DNA of 64,000 nt from assembly GCA_032622095.1 (NCBI GenBank), contig CP136068.1, positions 15,669,729 through 15,733,728 of the forward strand. Direction: 5' to 3'. Below the pieces are notes generated by a model. The model was not told where the DNA came from, did not search any database, and saw nothing but the letters and a program-made list of their open reading frames with translations. The DNA comes from Siphonodentalium dalli (taxonomy: Eukaryota; Mollusca; Scaphopoda; Gadilida; Siphonodentaliidae). Below are positions 1 to 15,230 of the stretch, one piece after another; position 1 is the first letter of the stretch, and each line of letters starts with the position of its first letter. Position numbers and translations under genes: made by a program.

Positions 1-3000
1 TGTCATTTGACCCAATTAAGCTTTTCCGGCACCCAGTAGCCTTATCTGGGACCGTAGCCCCACCCCAAGTCGGGGGGCGGGGGGTGATGGCATCACCACT
101 AGAGTTACTGTCGTGCAAAACTGTCATGGCAGCTTTGTTAAACAGACAGTATGCCCTGCCATCTGGTAAAATTTCATGCCTGAGGCTGTGTCTGATGTTG
201 TATCATAATGTTTCGATATTTAAATTGACTTATGGTTGCTTTACATTGCTATTAAAAAAACAACAAAAAATTATTTTCTGTTAATTTTGGTAAATATTTA
301 TTATAAATTGCCAATTCTGCACGAAAAGGGTTTAAAATTGGACAATATATCCCTCTCAAAATGTATATTAACATTTCCTCTTCAATTTAGTAATATTATG
401 GTATATAAGGACATACTTCAGTTATACAAGATGCATTAGCTAGTAAAATTGAAAGAAAAGCTAAATTTTTTGCTTTATTTTGAGGATTGACACTAATTTT
501 CAGGATGCCTCATATTGGAAAAATAAACCACTACTGCTCGATATAATCCATTTTTGATTTCAGTAAGGTCTATATTTTGATAAAATACTATAAGAAACGC
601 TGTTATTCACACATATACATATATATAAGAAAAATTTGAATTTTACGAAATTTCACGTCTCACCATGATAAGTTGTTATTTCCATATTTTCTTATTTTCA
701 AATGAAAATGACCACATTTTGGACAGATTTAAAGAAGAAACGCATGGATTCGCCTGTATATAGTAAAGAAAGTGATAAATCTGGTAATTTTCCATGGATG
801 TCATGTACCATTAGGGGGTCAGGGGGTCTAAAGCCCCCCCTCCCCACAATTTTGAGGAGTGTTAGCCCCCCCCCCCTATTTGGCAAATGTGTCATTTGAC
901 CCAATTAAGCTTTTCCGGCACCCAGTAGCCTTATCTGGGACCGTAGCCCCACCCCAAGTCGGGGGGCGGGGGGTGATGGCATCACCACTAGAGTTACTGT
1001 CGTGCAAAACTGTCATGGCAGCTTTGTTAAACAGACAGTATGCCCTGCCATCTGGTAAAATTTCATGCCTGAGGCTGTGTCTGATGTTGTATCATAATGT
1101 TTCGATATTTAAATTGACTTATGGTTGCTTTACATTGCTATTAAAAAAACAACAAAAAATTATTTTCTGTTAATTTTGGTAAATATTTATTATAAATTGC
1201 CAATTCTGCACGAAAAGGGTTTAAAATTGGACAATATATCTCTCTCAAAATGTATATTAACATTTCCTCTTCAATTTAGTAATATTATGTTATATAAGGA
1301 CATACTTCAGTTATACAAGATGCATTAGCTAGTAAAATTGAAAAAAAAGCTAATTTTTTTTGCTTTATTTTGAGGATTGACACTAATTTTCAGGATGCCT
1401 CATATTGGAAATATAAACCACTACTGCTCGATTTAATCCATTTTTGATTTCAGTAAGGTCTATATTTTGATAAAATACTATAAGAAACGCTGTTATTCAC
1501 ACATATACATATATATAGGAATCAGGGAGCTAAATGTGTTCTAGAGTCGGGGAGCGAGTACACCGTGGAACCCTAAAGGTGAAGGTAACTGAAGAATGAC
1601 CTTCACCTGATACATGCGACACGTTATTAAAGGATGACATCGCGTTTATTTGATTTGTACATAATATCTAAATAATTTAAACTGGTGAATGAATGGGGGA
1701 ACGGATTTTTGTGAGCGGGAAATGTATTTAACTAGCTGTTGTAGATTTGGGTTTTTCCAGATCAAATTTGGCTGTGAGATAGCCCTGTCGTACACTTGGG
1801 GATTTATTTTAAAAAGTAAACACATGACCTATGATTTTTCTTGCATTTTCGTGATCAACTGGTGTCAATCTAGCTGGGTAAACATCACTGGTATGGCCTG
1901 CAGGCTTCAATTCAGCGAATTTGGCCGAAACGTTAACACTGTCGCCTATGGGAAACCATTTAGTTCCGTGATTCCTATAAGAAAAATTTGAATTTTACGA
2001 AATTTCACGTCTCACCATGATAAGTTGTTATTTCCATATTTTCTTATTTTCAAATGAAAATGACCACATTTTGGACAGATTTAAAGAAGAAACGCATGGA
2101 TTCGCCTGTATATAGTAAAGAAAGTGATAAATCTGGTAATTTTCCATGGATGTCATGTACCATTAGGGGGTCAGGGGGTCTAAAGCCCCCCTCCCCACAA
2201 TTTTGAGGAGTGTTAGCCCCCCCCCTATTGGGAAAATGTGTCATTTGACCCAATTAAGCTTTTCCGGCACCCAGTAGCCTTATCTGGGACCGTAGCCCCA
2301 CCCCAAGTCGGGGGGGGGGGGGGTGATGGCATCACCACTAGAGTTACTGTCGTGCAAAACTGTCATGGCAGCTTTGTTAAACAGACAGTATGCCCTGCCA
2401 TCTGGTAAAATTTCATGCCTGAGGCTGTGTCTGATGTTGTATCATAATGTTTCGATATTTAAATTGACTTATGGTTGCTTTACATTGCTATTAAAAAAAC
2501 AACAAAAAAATATTTTCTGTTAATTTTGGTAAATATTTATTATAAATTGCCAATTCTGCACGAAAAGGGTTTAAAATTGGACAATATATCCCTCTCAAAA
2601 TGTATATTAACATTTCCTCTTCAATTTAGTAATATTATGGTATATAAGGACATACTTCAGTTATACAAGATGCATTAGCTAGTAAAATCGAAAAAAAAGC
2701 TAAATTTTTTTGCTTTATTTTGAGGATTGACACTAATTTTCAGGATGCCTCATATTGGAAAAATAAACCACTACTGCTCGATATAATCCATTTTTGATTT
2801 CAGTAAGGTCTATATTTTGATAAAATACTATAAGAAACGCTGTTATTCACACATATACATATATATAAGAAAAATTTGAATTTTACGAAATTTCACGTCT
2901 CACCATGATAAGTTGTTATTTCCATATTTTCTTATTTTCAAATGATAATGACCACATTTTGGACAGATTTAAAGAAGAAACGCATGGATTCGCCTGTATA

Positions 3001-6000
3001 TAGTAAAGAAAGTGATAAATCTGGTAATTTTCCATGGATGTCATGTACCATTAGGGGGTCAGGGGGTCTAAAGCCCCCCCTCCCCACAATTTTGAGGAGT
3101 GTTAGCCCCCCCCTATTGGGAAAATGTGTCATTTGACCCAATTAAGCTTTTCCGCCACCCAGTAGCCTTATCTGGGACCGTAGCCCCACCCCAAGTCGGG
3201 GGGGGGGGTGATGGCATCACCACTAGAGTTACTGTCGTGCAAAACTGTCATGGCAGCTTTGTTAAACAGACAGTATGCCCTGCCATCTGGTAAAATTTCA
3301 TGCCTGAGGCTGTGTCTGATGTTGTATCATAATGTTTCGATATTTAAATTGACTTATGGTTGCTTTACATTGCTATTAAAAAAACAACAAAAAATTATTT
3401 TCTGTTAATTTTGGTAAATATTTATTATAAATTGCCAATTCTGCACGAAAAGGGTTTAAAATTGGACAATATATCCCTCTCAAAATGTATATTAACATTT
3501 CCTCTTCAATTTAGTAATATTATGGTATATAAGGACATACTTCAGTTATACAAGATGCATTAGCTAGTAAAATTGAAAAAAAAGCTAAATTTTTTTGCTT
3601 TATTTTGAGGATTGACACTAATTTTCAGGATGCCTCATATTGGAAAAATAAACCACTACTGCTCGATATAATCCATTTTTGATTTCAGTAAGGTCTATAT
3701 TTTGATAAAATACTATAAGAAACGCTGTTATTCACACATATACATATATATAGGAATCAGGGAGCTAAATGTGTTCTAGAGTCGGGGAGCGAGTACACCG
3801 TGGAACCCTAAAGGTGAAGGTAACTGAAGAATGACCTTCACCTGATACATGCGACACGTTATTAAAGGATGACATCGCGTTTATTTGATTTGTACATAAT
3901 ATCTAAATAATTTAAACTGGTGAATGAATGGGGGAACGGATTTTTGTGAGCGGGAAATGTATTTAACTAGCTGTTGTAGATTTGGGTTTTTCCAGATCAA
4001 ATTTGGCTGTGAGATAGCCCTGTCGTACACTTGGGGATTTATTTTAAAAAGTAAACACATGACCTATGATTTTTCTTGCATTTTCGTGATCAACTGGTGT
4101 CAATCTAGCTGGGTAAACATCACTGGTATGGCCTGCAGGCTTCAATTCAGCGAATTTGGCCGAAACGTTAACACTGTCGCCTATGGGAAACCATTTAGTT
4201 CCGTGATTTCTGTAAGAAAAATTTGAATTTTACGAAATTTCACGTCTCACCATGATAAGTTGTTATTTCCATATTTTCTTATTTTCAAATGAAAATGACC
4301 ACATTTTGGACAGATTTAAAGAAGAAACGCATGGATTCGCCTGTATATAGTAAAGAAAGTGATAAATCTGGTAATTTTCCATGGATGTCATGTACCATTA
4401 GGGGGTCAGGGGGTCTAAAGCCCCCCCTCCCCACAATTTTGAGGAGTGTTAGCCCCCCCCTATTGGGAAAATGTGTCATTTGACCCAATTAAGCTTTTCC
4501 GGCACCCAGTAGCCTTATCTGGGACCGTAGCCCCACCCCAAGTCGGGGGGGGGGGGGTGATGGCATCACCACTAGAGTTACTGTCGTGCAAAACTGTCAT
4601 GGCAGCTTTGTTAAACAGACAGTATGCCCTGCCATCTGGTAAAATTTCATGCCTGAGGCTGTGTCTGATGTTGTATCATGTTTCGATATTTAAATTGACT
4701 TATGGTTGCTTTACATTGCTATTAAAAAAACAACAAAAAATTATTTTCTGTTAATTTTGGTAAATATTTATTATAAATTGCCAATTCTGCACGAAAAGGG
4801 TTTAAAATTGGACAATATATCCCTCTCAAAATGTATATTAACATTTCCTCTTCAATTTAGTAATATTATGGTATATAAGGACATACTTCAGTTATACAAG
4901 ATGCATTAGCTAGTAAAATTGAAAAAAAAGCTAATTTTTTTTGCTTTATTTTGAGGATTGACACTAATTTTCAGGATGCCTCATATTGGAAAAATAAACC
5001 ACTACTGCTCGATATAATCCATTTTTGATTTCAGTAAGGTCTATATTTTGATAAAATACTATAAGAAACGCTGTTATTCACACATATACATATATATAAG
5101 AAAAATTTGAATTTTACGAAATTTCACGTCTCACCATGATAAGTTGTTATTTCCATATTTTCTTATTTTCAAATGAAAATGACCTCATTTTGGACAGATT
5201 TAAAGAAGAAACGCATGGATTCGCCTGTATATAGTAAAGAAAGTGATAAATCTGGTAATTTTCCATGGATGTCATGTACCATTAGGGGGTCAGGGGGTCT
5301 AAAGCCCCCCCTCCCCACAATTTTGAGGAGTGTTAGCCCCCCCCTATTGGGAAAATGTGTCATTTGACCCAATTAAGCTTTTCCGCCACCCAGTAGCCTT
5401 ATCTGGGACCGTAGCCCCACCCCAAGTCGGGGGGGGGGGGGGGGTGATGGCATCACCACTAGAGTTACTGTCGTGCAAAACTGTCATGGCAGCTTTGTTA
5501 AACAGACAGTATGCCCTGCCATCTGGTAAAATTTCATGCCTGAGGCTGTGTCTGATGTTGTATCATAATGTTTCGATATTTAAATTGACTTATGGTTGCT
5601 TTACATTGCTATTAAAAAAACAACAAAAAATTATTTTCTGTTAATTTTGGTAAATATTTATTATAAATTGCCAATTCTGCACGAAAAGGGTTTAAAATTG
5701 GACAATATATCCCTCTCAAAATGTATATTAACATTTCCTCTTCAATTTAGTAATATTATGGTATATAAGGACATACTTCAGTTATACAAGATGCATTAGC
5801 TAGTAAAATTGAAAAAAAAGCTAAATTTTTTTGCTTTATTTTGAGGATTGACACTAATTTTCAGGATGCCTCATATTGGAAAAATAAATCACTACTGCTC
5901 GATATAATCCATTTTTGATTTCAGTAAGGTCTATATTTTGATAAAATACTATAAGAAACGCTGTTATTCACACATATACATATATATAGGAATCAGGGAG

Positions 6001-9000
6001 CTAAATGTGTTCTAGAGTCGGGGAGCGAGTACACCGTGGAACCCTAAAGGTGAAGGTAACTGAAGAATGACCTTCACCTGATACATGCGACACGTTATTA
6101 AAGGATGACATCGCGTTTATTTGATTTGTACATAATATCTAAATAATTTAAACTGGTGAATGAATGGGGGAACGGATTTTTGTGAGCGGGAAATGTATTT
6201 AACTAGCTGTTGTAGATTTGGGTTTTTCCAGATCAAATTTGGCTGTGAGATAGCCCTGTCGTACACTTGGGGATTTATTTTAAAAAGTAAACACATGACC
6301 TATGATTTTTCTTGCATTTTCGTGATCAACTGGTGTCAATCTAGCTGGGTAAACATCACTGGTATGGCCTGCAGGCTTCAATTCAGCGAATTTGGCCGAA
6401 ACGTTAACACTGTCGCCTATGGGAAACCATTTAGTTCCGTGATTTCTGTAAGAAAAATTTGAATTTTACGAAATTTCACGTCTCACCATGATAAGTTGTT
6501 ATTTCCATATTTTCTTATTTTCAAATGAAAATGACCACATTTTGGACAGATTTAAAGAAGAAACGCATGGATTCGCCTGTATATAGTAAAGAAAGTGATA
6601 AATCTGGTAATTTTCCATGGATGTCATGTACCATTAGGGGGTCAGGGGGTCTAAAGCCCCCCCTCCCCACAATTTTGAGGAGTGTTAGCCCCCCCCTATT
6701 GGGAAAATGTGTCATTTGACCCAATTAAGCTTTTCCGGCACCCAGTAGCCTTATCTGGGACCGTAGCCCCACCCCAAGTCGGGGGGGGGGGGGTGATGGC
6801 ATCACCACTAGAGTTACTGTCGTGCAAAACTGTCATGGCAGCTTTGTTAAACAGACAGTATGCCCTGCCATCTGGTAAAATTTCATGCCTGAGGCTGTGT
6901 CTGATGTTGTATCATAATGTTTCGATATTTAAATTGACTTATGGTTGCTTTACATTGCTATTAAAAAAACAACAAAAAATTATTTTCTGTTAATTTTGGT
7001 AAATATTTATTATAAATTGCCAATTCTGCACGAAAAGGGTTTAAAATTGGACAATATATCCCTCTCAAAATGTATATTAACATTTCCTCTTCAATTTAGT
7101 AATATTATGGTATATAAGGACATACTTCAGTTATACAAGATGCATTAGCTAGTAAAATTGAAAAAAAAGCTAATTTTTTTTGCTTTATTTTGAGGATTGA
7201 CACTAATTTTCAGGATGCCTCATATTGGAAAAATAAACCACTACTGCTCGATATAATCCATTTTTGATTTCAGTAAGGTCTATATTTTGATAAAATACTA
7301 TAAGAAACGCTGTTATTCACACATATACATATATATAAGAAAAATTTGAATTTTACGAAATTTCACGTCTCACCATGATAAGTTGTTATTTCCATATTTT
7401 CTTATTTTCAAATGAAAATGACCTCATTTTGGACAGATTTAAAGAAGAAACGCATGGATTCGCCTGTATATAGTAAAGAAAGTGATAAATCTGGTAATTT
7501 TCCATGGATGTCATGTACCATTAGGGGGTCAGGGGGTCTAAAGCCCCCCCTCCCCACAATTTTGAGGAGTGTTAGCCCCCCCCTATTGGGAAAATGTGTC
7601 ATTTGACCCAATTAAGCTTTTCCGCCACCCAGTAGCCTTATCTGGGACCGTAGCCCCACCCCAAGTCGGGGGGGGGGGGGGGTGATGGCATCACCACTAG
7701 AGTTACTGTCGTGCAAAACTGTCATGGCAGCTTTGTTAAACAGACAGTATGCCCTGCCATCTGGTAAAATTTCATGCCTGAGGCTGTGTCTGATGTTGTA
7801 TCATAATGTTTCGATATTTAAATTGACTTATGGTTGCTTTACATTGCTATTAAAAAAACAACAAAAAATTATTTTCTGTTAATTTTGGTAAATATTTATT
7901 ATAAATTGCCAATTCTGCACGAAAAGGGTTTAAAATTGGACAATATATCCCTCTCAAAATGTATATTAACATTTCCTCTTCAATTTAGTAATATTATGGT
8001 ATATAAGGACATACTTCAGTTATACAAGATGCATTAGCTAGTAAAATTGAAAAAAAAGCTAAATTTTTTTGCTTTATTTTGAGGATTGACACTAATTTTC
8101 AGGATGCCTCATATTGGAAAAATAAATCACTACTGCTCGATATAATCCATTTTTGATTTCAGTAAGGTCTATATTTTGATAAAATACTATAAGAAACGCT
8201 GTTATTCACACATATACATATATATAGGAATCAGGGAGCTAAATGTGTTCTAGAGTCGGGGAGCGAGTACACCGTGGAACCCTAAAGGTGAAGGTAACTG
8301 AAGAATGACCTTCACCTGATACATGCGACACGTTATTAAAGGATGACATCGCGTTTATTTGATTTGTACATAATATCTAAATAATTTAAACTGGTGAATG
8401 AATGGGGGAACGGATTTTTGTGAGCGGGAAATGTATTTAACTAGCTGTTGTAGATTTGGGTTTTTCCAGATCAAATTTGGCTGTGAGATAGCCCTGTCGT
8501 ACACTTGGGGATTTATTTTAAAAAGTAAACACATGACCTATGATTTTTCTTGCATTTTCGTGATCAACTGGTGTCAATCTAGCTGGGTAAACATCACTGG
8601 TATGGCCTGCAGGCTTCAATTCAGCGAATTTGGCCGAAACGTTAACACTGTCGCCTATGGGAAACCATTTAGTTCCGTGATTTCTGTAAGAAAAATTTGA
8701 ATTTTACGAAATTTCACGTCTCACCATGATAAGTTGTTATTTCCATATTTTCTTATTTTCAAATGAAAATGACCACATTTTGGACAGATTTAAAGAAGAA
8801 ACGCATGGATTCGCCTGTATATAGTAAAGAAAGTGATAAATCTGGTAATTTTCCATGGATGTCATGTACCATTAGGGGGTCAGGGGGTCTAAAGCCCCCC
8901 CTCCCCACAATTTTGAGGAGTGTTAGCCCCCCCCTATTGGGAAAATGTGTCATTTGACCCAATTAAGCTTTTCCGGCACCCAGTAGCCTTATCTGGGACC

Positions 9001-12000
9001 GTAGCCCCACCCCAAGTCGGGGGGGGGGGGGGTGATGGCATCACCACTAGAGTTACTGTCGTGCAAAACTGTCATGGCAGCTTTGTTAAACAGACAGTAT
9101 GCCCTGCCATCTGGTAAAATTTCATGCCTGAGGCTGTGTCTGATGTTGTATCATAATGTTTCGATATTTAAATTGACTTATGGTTGCTTTACATTGCTAT
9201 TAAAAAAACAACAAAAAATTATTTTCTGTTAATTTTGGTAAATATTTATTATAAATTGCCAATTCTGCACGAAAAGGGTTTAAAATTGGACAATATATCC
9301 CTCTCAAAATGTATATTAACATTTCCTCTTCAATTTAGTAATATTATGGTATATAAGGACATACTTCAGTTATACAAGATGCATTAGCTAGTAAAATTGA
9401 AAAAAAAGCTAATTTTTTTTGCTTTATTTTGAGGATTGACACTAATTTTCAGGATGCCTCATATTGGAAAAATAAACCACTACTGCTCGATATAATCCAT
9501 TTTTGATTTCAGTAAGGTCTATATTTTGATAAAATACTATAAGAAACGCTGTTATTCACACATATACATATATATAAGAAAAATTTGAATTTTACGAAAT
9601 TTCACGTCTCACCATGATAAGTTGTTATTTCCATATTTTCTTATTTTCAAATGAAAATGACCTCATTTTGGACAGATTTAAAGAAGAAACGCATGGATTC
9701 GCCTGTATATAGTAAAGAAAGTGATAAATCTGGTAATTTTCCATGGATGTCATGTACCATTAGGGGGTCAGGGGGTCTAAAGCCCCCCCTCCCCACAATT
9801 TTGAGGAGTGTTAGCCCCCCCCTATTGGGAAAATGTGTCATTTGACCCAATTAAGCTTTTCCGCCACCCAGTAGCCTTATCTGGGACCGTAGCCCCACCC
9901 CAAGTCGGGGGGGGGGGGGGGGGGGGTGATGGCATCACCACTAGAGTTACTGTCGTGCAAAACTGTCATGGCAGCTTTGTTAAACAGACAGTATGCCCTG
10001 CCATCTGGTAAAATTTCATGCCTGAGGCTGTGTCTGATGTTGTATCATAATGTTTCGATATTTAAATTGACTTATGGTTGCTTTACATTGCTATTAAAAA
10101 AACAACAAAAAATTATTTTCTGTTAATTTTGGTAAATATTTATTATAAATTGCCAATTCTGCACGAAAAGGGTTTAAAATTGGACAATATATCCCTCTCA
10201 AAATGTATATTAACATTTCCTCTTCAATTTAGTAATATTATGGTATATAAGGACATACTTCAGTTATACAAGATGCATTAGCTAGTAAAATTGAAAAAAA
10301 AGCTAAATTTTTTTGCTTTATTTTGAGGATTGACACTAATTTTCAGGATGCCTCATATTGGAAAAATAAATCACTACTGCTCGATATAATCCATTTTTGA
10401 TTTCAGTAAGGTCTATATTTTGATAAAATACTATAAGAAACGCTGTTATTCACACATATACATATATATAGGAATCAGGGAGCTAAATGTGTTCTAGAGT
10501 CGGGGAGCGAGTACACCGTGGAACCCTAAAGGTGAAGGTAACTGAAGAATGACCTTCACCTGATACATGCGACACGTTATTAAAGGATGACATCGCGTTT
10601 ATTTGATTTGTACATAATATCTAAATAATTTAAACTGGTGAATGAATGGGGGAACGGATTTTTGTGAGCGGGAAATGTATTTAACTAGCTGTTGTAGATT
10701 TGGGTTTTTCCAGATCAAATTTGGCTGTGAGATAGCCCTGTCGTACACTTGGGGATTTATTTTAAAAAGTAAACACATGACCTATGATTTTTCTTGCATT
10801 TTCGTGATCAACTGGTGTCAATCTAGCTGGGTAAACATCACTGGTATGGCCTGCAGGCTTCAATTCAGCGAATTTGGCCGAAACGTTAACACTGTCGCCT
10901 ATGGGAAACCATTTAGTTCCGTGATTTCTGTAAGAAAAATTTGAATTTTACGAAATTTCACGTCTCACCATGATAAGTTGTTATTTCCATATTTTCTTAT
11001 TTTCAAATGAAAATGACCACATTTTGGACAGATTTAAAGAAGAAACGCATGGATTCGCCTGTATATAGTAAAGAAAGTGATAAATCTGGTAATTTTCCAT
11101 GGATGTCATGTACCATTAGGGGGTCAGGGGGTCTAAAGCCCCCCCTCCCCACAATTTTGAGGAGTGTTAGCCCCCCCCTATTGGGAAAATGTGTCATTTG
11201 ACCCAATTAAGCTTTTCCGGCACCCAGTAGCCTTATCTGGGACCGTAGCCCCACCCCAAGTCGGGGGGGGGGGCGGTGATGGCATCACCACTAGAGTTAC
11301 TGTCGTGCAAAACTGTCATGGCAGCTTTGTTAAACAGACAGTATGCCCTGCCATCTGGTAAAATTTCATGCCTGAGGCTGTGTCTGATGTTGTATCATAA
11401 TGTTTCGATATTTAAATTGACTTATGGTTGCTTTACATTGCTATTAAAAAAACAACAAAAAATTATTTTCTGTTAATTTTGGTAAATATTTATTATAAAT
11501 TGCCAATTCTGCACGAAAAGGGTTTAAAATTGGACAATATATCCCTCTCAAAATGTATATTAACATTTCCTCTTCAATTTAGTAATATTATGGTATATAA
11601 GGACATACTTCAGTTATACAAGATGCATTAGCTAGTAAAATTAAAAAAAAAGCTAATTTTTTTTGCTTTATTTTGAGGATTGACACTAATTTTCAGGATG
11701 CCTCATATTGGAAAAATAAACCACTACTGCTCGATATAATCCATTTTTGATTTCAGTAAGGTCTATATTTTGATAAAATACTATAAGAAACGCTGTTATT
11801 CACACATATACATATATATAAGAAAAATTTGAATTTTACGAAATTTCACGTCTCACCATGATAAGTTGTTATTTCCATATTTTCTTATTTTCAAATGAAA
11901 ATGACCTCATTTTGGACAGATTTAAAGAAGAAACGCATGGATTCGCCTGTATATAGTAAAGAAAGTGATAAATCTGGTAATTTTCCATGGATGTCATGTA

Positions 12001-12470
12001 CCATTAAGGGGTCAGGGGGTCTAAAGCCCCCCCTCCCCACAATTTTGAGGAGTGTTAGCCCCCCCCTATTGGGAAAATGTGTCATTTGACCCAATTAAGC
12101 TTTTCCGGCACCCAGTAGCCTTATCTGGGACCGTAGCCCCACCCCAAGTCGGGGGGGGGTGATGGCATCACCACTAGAGTTACTGTCGTGCAAAACTGTC
12201 ATGGCAGCTTTGTTAAACAGACAGTATGCCCTGCCATCTGGTAAAATTTCATGCCTGAGGCTGTGTCTGATGTTGTATCATAATGTTTCGATATTTAAAT
12301 TGACTTATGGTTGCTTTACATTGCTATTAAAAAAACAACAAAAAATTATTTTCTGTTAATTTTGGTAAATATTTATTATAAATTGCCAATTCTGCACGAA
12401 AAGGGTTTAAAATTGGACAATATATCCCTCTCAAAATGTATATTAACATTTCCTCTTCAATTTAGTAATA
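1..12470. repeat. Higher-order tandem array, alternating ~886-bp and ~1350-bp monomers
   Basis: The landmark TGTCATTTGACCCAATTAAG recurs at 1, 890, 2239, 3127, 4474, 5358, 6710, 7597, 8948, 9836, 11192 and 12080. The spacing alternates between 884-889 and 1347-1356 bp, giving a dimeric unit of about 2.24 kb and five and a half copies in the window. Long monomers differ from short ones by a 458-bp insert. Copies are nearly identical; differences are a few substitutions and the length of a G run (about 8 to 19) after CCAAGTC and of C runs nearby. The many short ORFs recur because the DNA recurs; none resembles a known protein. The array continues off the left edge. Confidence 0.95.
1518..1975. 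mobile_element. 458-bp MITE inside the long monomer of the array
   Basis: Short monomers read ...ATATATA then AGAAAAATT. Long monomers have an insert starting GGAATCAGGGAGCTAAATG and ending CATTTAGTTCCGTGATTCC, so the ends are inverted repeats of about 20 bp with a few mismatches, flanked by TATA on both sides. Short monomers therefore serve as empty sites. Further copies start at 3753, 5989, 8227 and 10471 in the array and at 18970. There is no coding capacity (the recurrent 100-aa ORF is unlike anything I know). The superfamily is not assigned. Confidence 0.8.
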
Positions 12471-13574
12471 GCAACCACCCCAGTGGGTGTTTATACCTAA
12501 ATGCGTGTGAATTATGACGTCATATAATTTTTCTATATTTCTATACCAAGAGTGAAAATAGCGTGTATGCTTTCTTGTAAATTTCACACGTGACTTCCGG
12601 GAGGTTACTGCGCAGAATCCAGCAGAAACTGATCGAAGAATTACGTTTTCTTCACTTCAACTTCAACACAATCGACTGTTAGTAACGGTGTTCTGAGTTA
12701 GGAGAGCAGCGTGCTCCGAAGACAACCGAGACGGAGGAATTTACATACAAGTACAACAACAACAACGATTGCCGATGATCACTTTTTAATTGTCCTCACT
12801 GAGTCATTCAGAGACTCAATCAAATAATAGATTAATCGAGGATTGATCACAGCCTTTCTAGTCTGATAACATGGCATTCGGTAAAATATTACTGTGGCAC
12901 AGTTTGTGATTAGCCATCTCGATTGTAAACAAATCTTCTACTCGAAATTTGTAAATTAAAAAAACAAATCAAATGTGCATGTGCGATAATCAATATCATC
13001 CATGACCCAACCCGGACCAACATACCAAATCGCATTCACATCCACTGAGAAAATACGAAGAAGTGCGACATTACACTTTTATTTAGAGCCGGCATCGGCG
13101 TCGACAAACACTTTATATACACCGATTTCTCCACTACAAGGTCAAGGCCCACATGGCACGAAATTGAAAAATCAACGTGTGATTGATCTGTGTTTCATGT
13201 AATTTGCAACAATGAATGTTGTTTTGAAGATTTTATGGATTATTGTGTACCACAGATACACGAAGACTAGGCAATTCAATTTTAAGTGTATTCAATTTCA
13301 TGACATCATGTGTAAACTGTGTTTGTGACATGATTATTGCACTTTCACCTGTTCACTTTCGACAGGAGCTTGGAGGCATTGTTGAATTTGTTCTCTAATC
13401 ATCAAAGGTTGCACAGGTATTTGCTTATCATTAATTTAATCATTTGATTTAGGACTGAAAAAGAATTGTTTCTGTTTTCAAATTGAAAAGATCAATCGTA
13501 CTGCCCTGCTGTACAAAACAAGTGTCCATTGGCACCGCGGTATGTTTGGCGTTCGGCGGCGGTTTCAGAGTTTG

Positions 13575-13860
13575 TAACTGCAGTTGAGCACCGCGGCCGA
13601 GCGGCAAGTACACCATGGCCGACCGTCAAGTACACATGTACACCATGGCCGAAAAGCAACTACAATGGGGCCGAATGGCATGTACACCGTGGTTAGATTT
13701 CTGGTTTATATTGTCTTTTTTCAGTTTAATGAATGCACACAGCGGCAACTACACCATGGTCGAATGGCAAATACACCGCGGCCCAATTGTAGTTAGCTGG
13801 TGGAGCCGCTGTGAAGTTGCATTTCGGCCGCAGTGGCAATGCTAAGCGCACCGTGGTTAA
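13575..13860. repeat. Degenerate minisatellite with TACACCATGGCCGA core
   Basis: Variants of a core of roughly 20-25 bp (GGCAAGTACACCATGGCCGA, AAGTACACATGTACACCATGG, GGCAAATACACCGCGGCC) recur about eight times. Two overlapping short ORFs read through it but owe their length to the repeat. Confidence 0.6.
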
Positions 13861-14744
13861 GTGGACACTTGTTTTGCCCAGCAGGGTAGTACATGTGTAT
13901 TCAGTTCAAATTCATACAGATATCTTTCAGACTTTCATGTTTACAAAATGTAGGCGCGCATAGTCCCGCTCGCTGGGTTTTGGCCAGCCGCGCGGTTTCT
14001 ATCAAGGTAAAATAAACAGCGGAAATACATTCATAAATGTTGCGTAAATTGAATTAGTTTACTCACGATGGATGTCCATTATTATGAAAGTTTCCTCAAT
14101 AATATCCTAATAGTATACGTATGTAGAATAATGATCATATTAAGAATGCGTTATTTTCCGCAAAACACTTTGTGTGAGCGGAGCGTTTGTATATATACAG
14201 CATGTAAATAGTGAGCGATAAGCAAAACACCGTGGTGATTGATTAGGTTGAGAGTGATTCATGGTGACCCATTCAACACCAAAATCGGAGATTTAGCTTA
14301 TTAAATGGCTATACCGGTAATGCGGTATGTTGTAAATAAGTTCATGATTCCACTGAATTGTAGAATGTAGAGGCTATGAATCATTGCTGCCTTATCGTAG
14401 CGAAAATTTGATATAACCCTTTCTTTACTAAATGGATTCTCCCACCAAGTAAAAAAGAATTTATTTGAATGATCTATTATTCATTCAGAGGGGTGTTCAG
14501 GAAATGCAAGCAGATGACAACAGACTAACAGATAATACATACATGTACATGTGTACTAGTAGAAGGATATCTATTAATTGGTTGGAAATGTTCAGAAAAG
14601 TTCAACGAACGACTTTATCTGAACACTTCCCACAACATCTACTTGTCAATAAGCATTTAGTAAATGAAGGGTTAATATATGATTCTCAATAGAACTAGAG
14701 GTGGGCGGTCCCCAAGTCTGAATTTAGTGTGGCTGACATTTGCG

Positions 14745-14800
14745 GAATGAGGTCCCCAGAGGGCTAGCATCACCAAATTCACCCTCTGGGAACCTCATTC
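14745..14800. repeat. Short hairpin, 19-bp stem
   Basis: Arms 14745-14763 and 14782-14800 are inverted copies with one mismatch (GAATGAGGTCCCCAGAGGG against GAATGAGGTTCCCAGAGGG), separated by an 18-base loop. No role is evident. Confidence 0.75.
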
Positions 14801-15230
14801 AGCTTAGGCCTCTCTGTATGGGAGGCATTGGGTCAGATTCCACAGTTGAAGTTGGTGATGTTCAGCCATTAATTACTTTGATTATGCGATTTTAAGTTGG
14901 ATTAAATTAAATTTTAATTGGAAATACACATGATCAGTGTGTTGGTGAACTGCTTGGTGAACTTTCAAGCACCGTACATCTATAAAATGGCTTTGTTGAT
15001 GTCAAATGATCCAATATTCCCAATATTCAATAAATTGTGACCTACAAAACTTGAAAATATAAGGGTACATGTAACATAACTTGCTGAATGCTGATATAAG
15101 CCCAAGTTGCCAGGAAATGATATGGGGGCCATTGGTTCATTTCTTTCACCTTTCATATGCTTCAGAACAACCAAACAGCCCCCATTTTCGGTTTACTTTA
15201 AAAAGTACCCCCAATAGTCACAAGGGGGTA

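Noticed and set aside
84-12517. Dozens of 60-104 aa ORFs repeated through the left array
   Set aside because: They recur because the DNA is a tandem repeat, read in several overlapping frames on both strands, and resemble no protein family.
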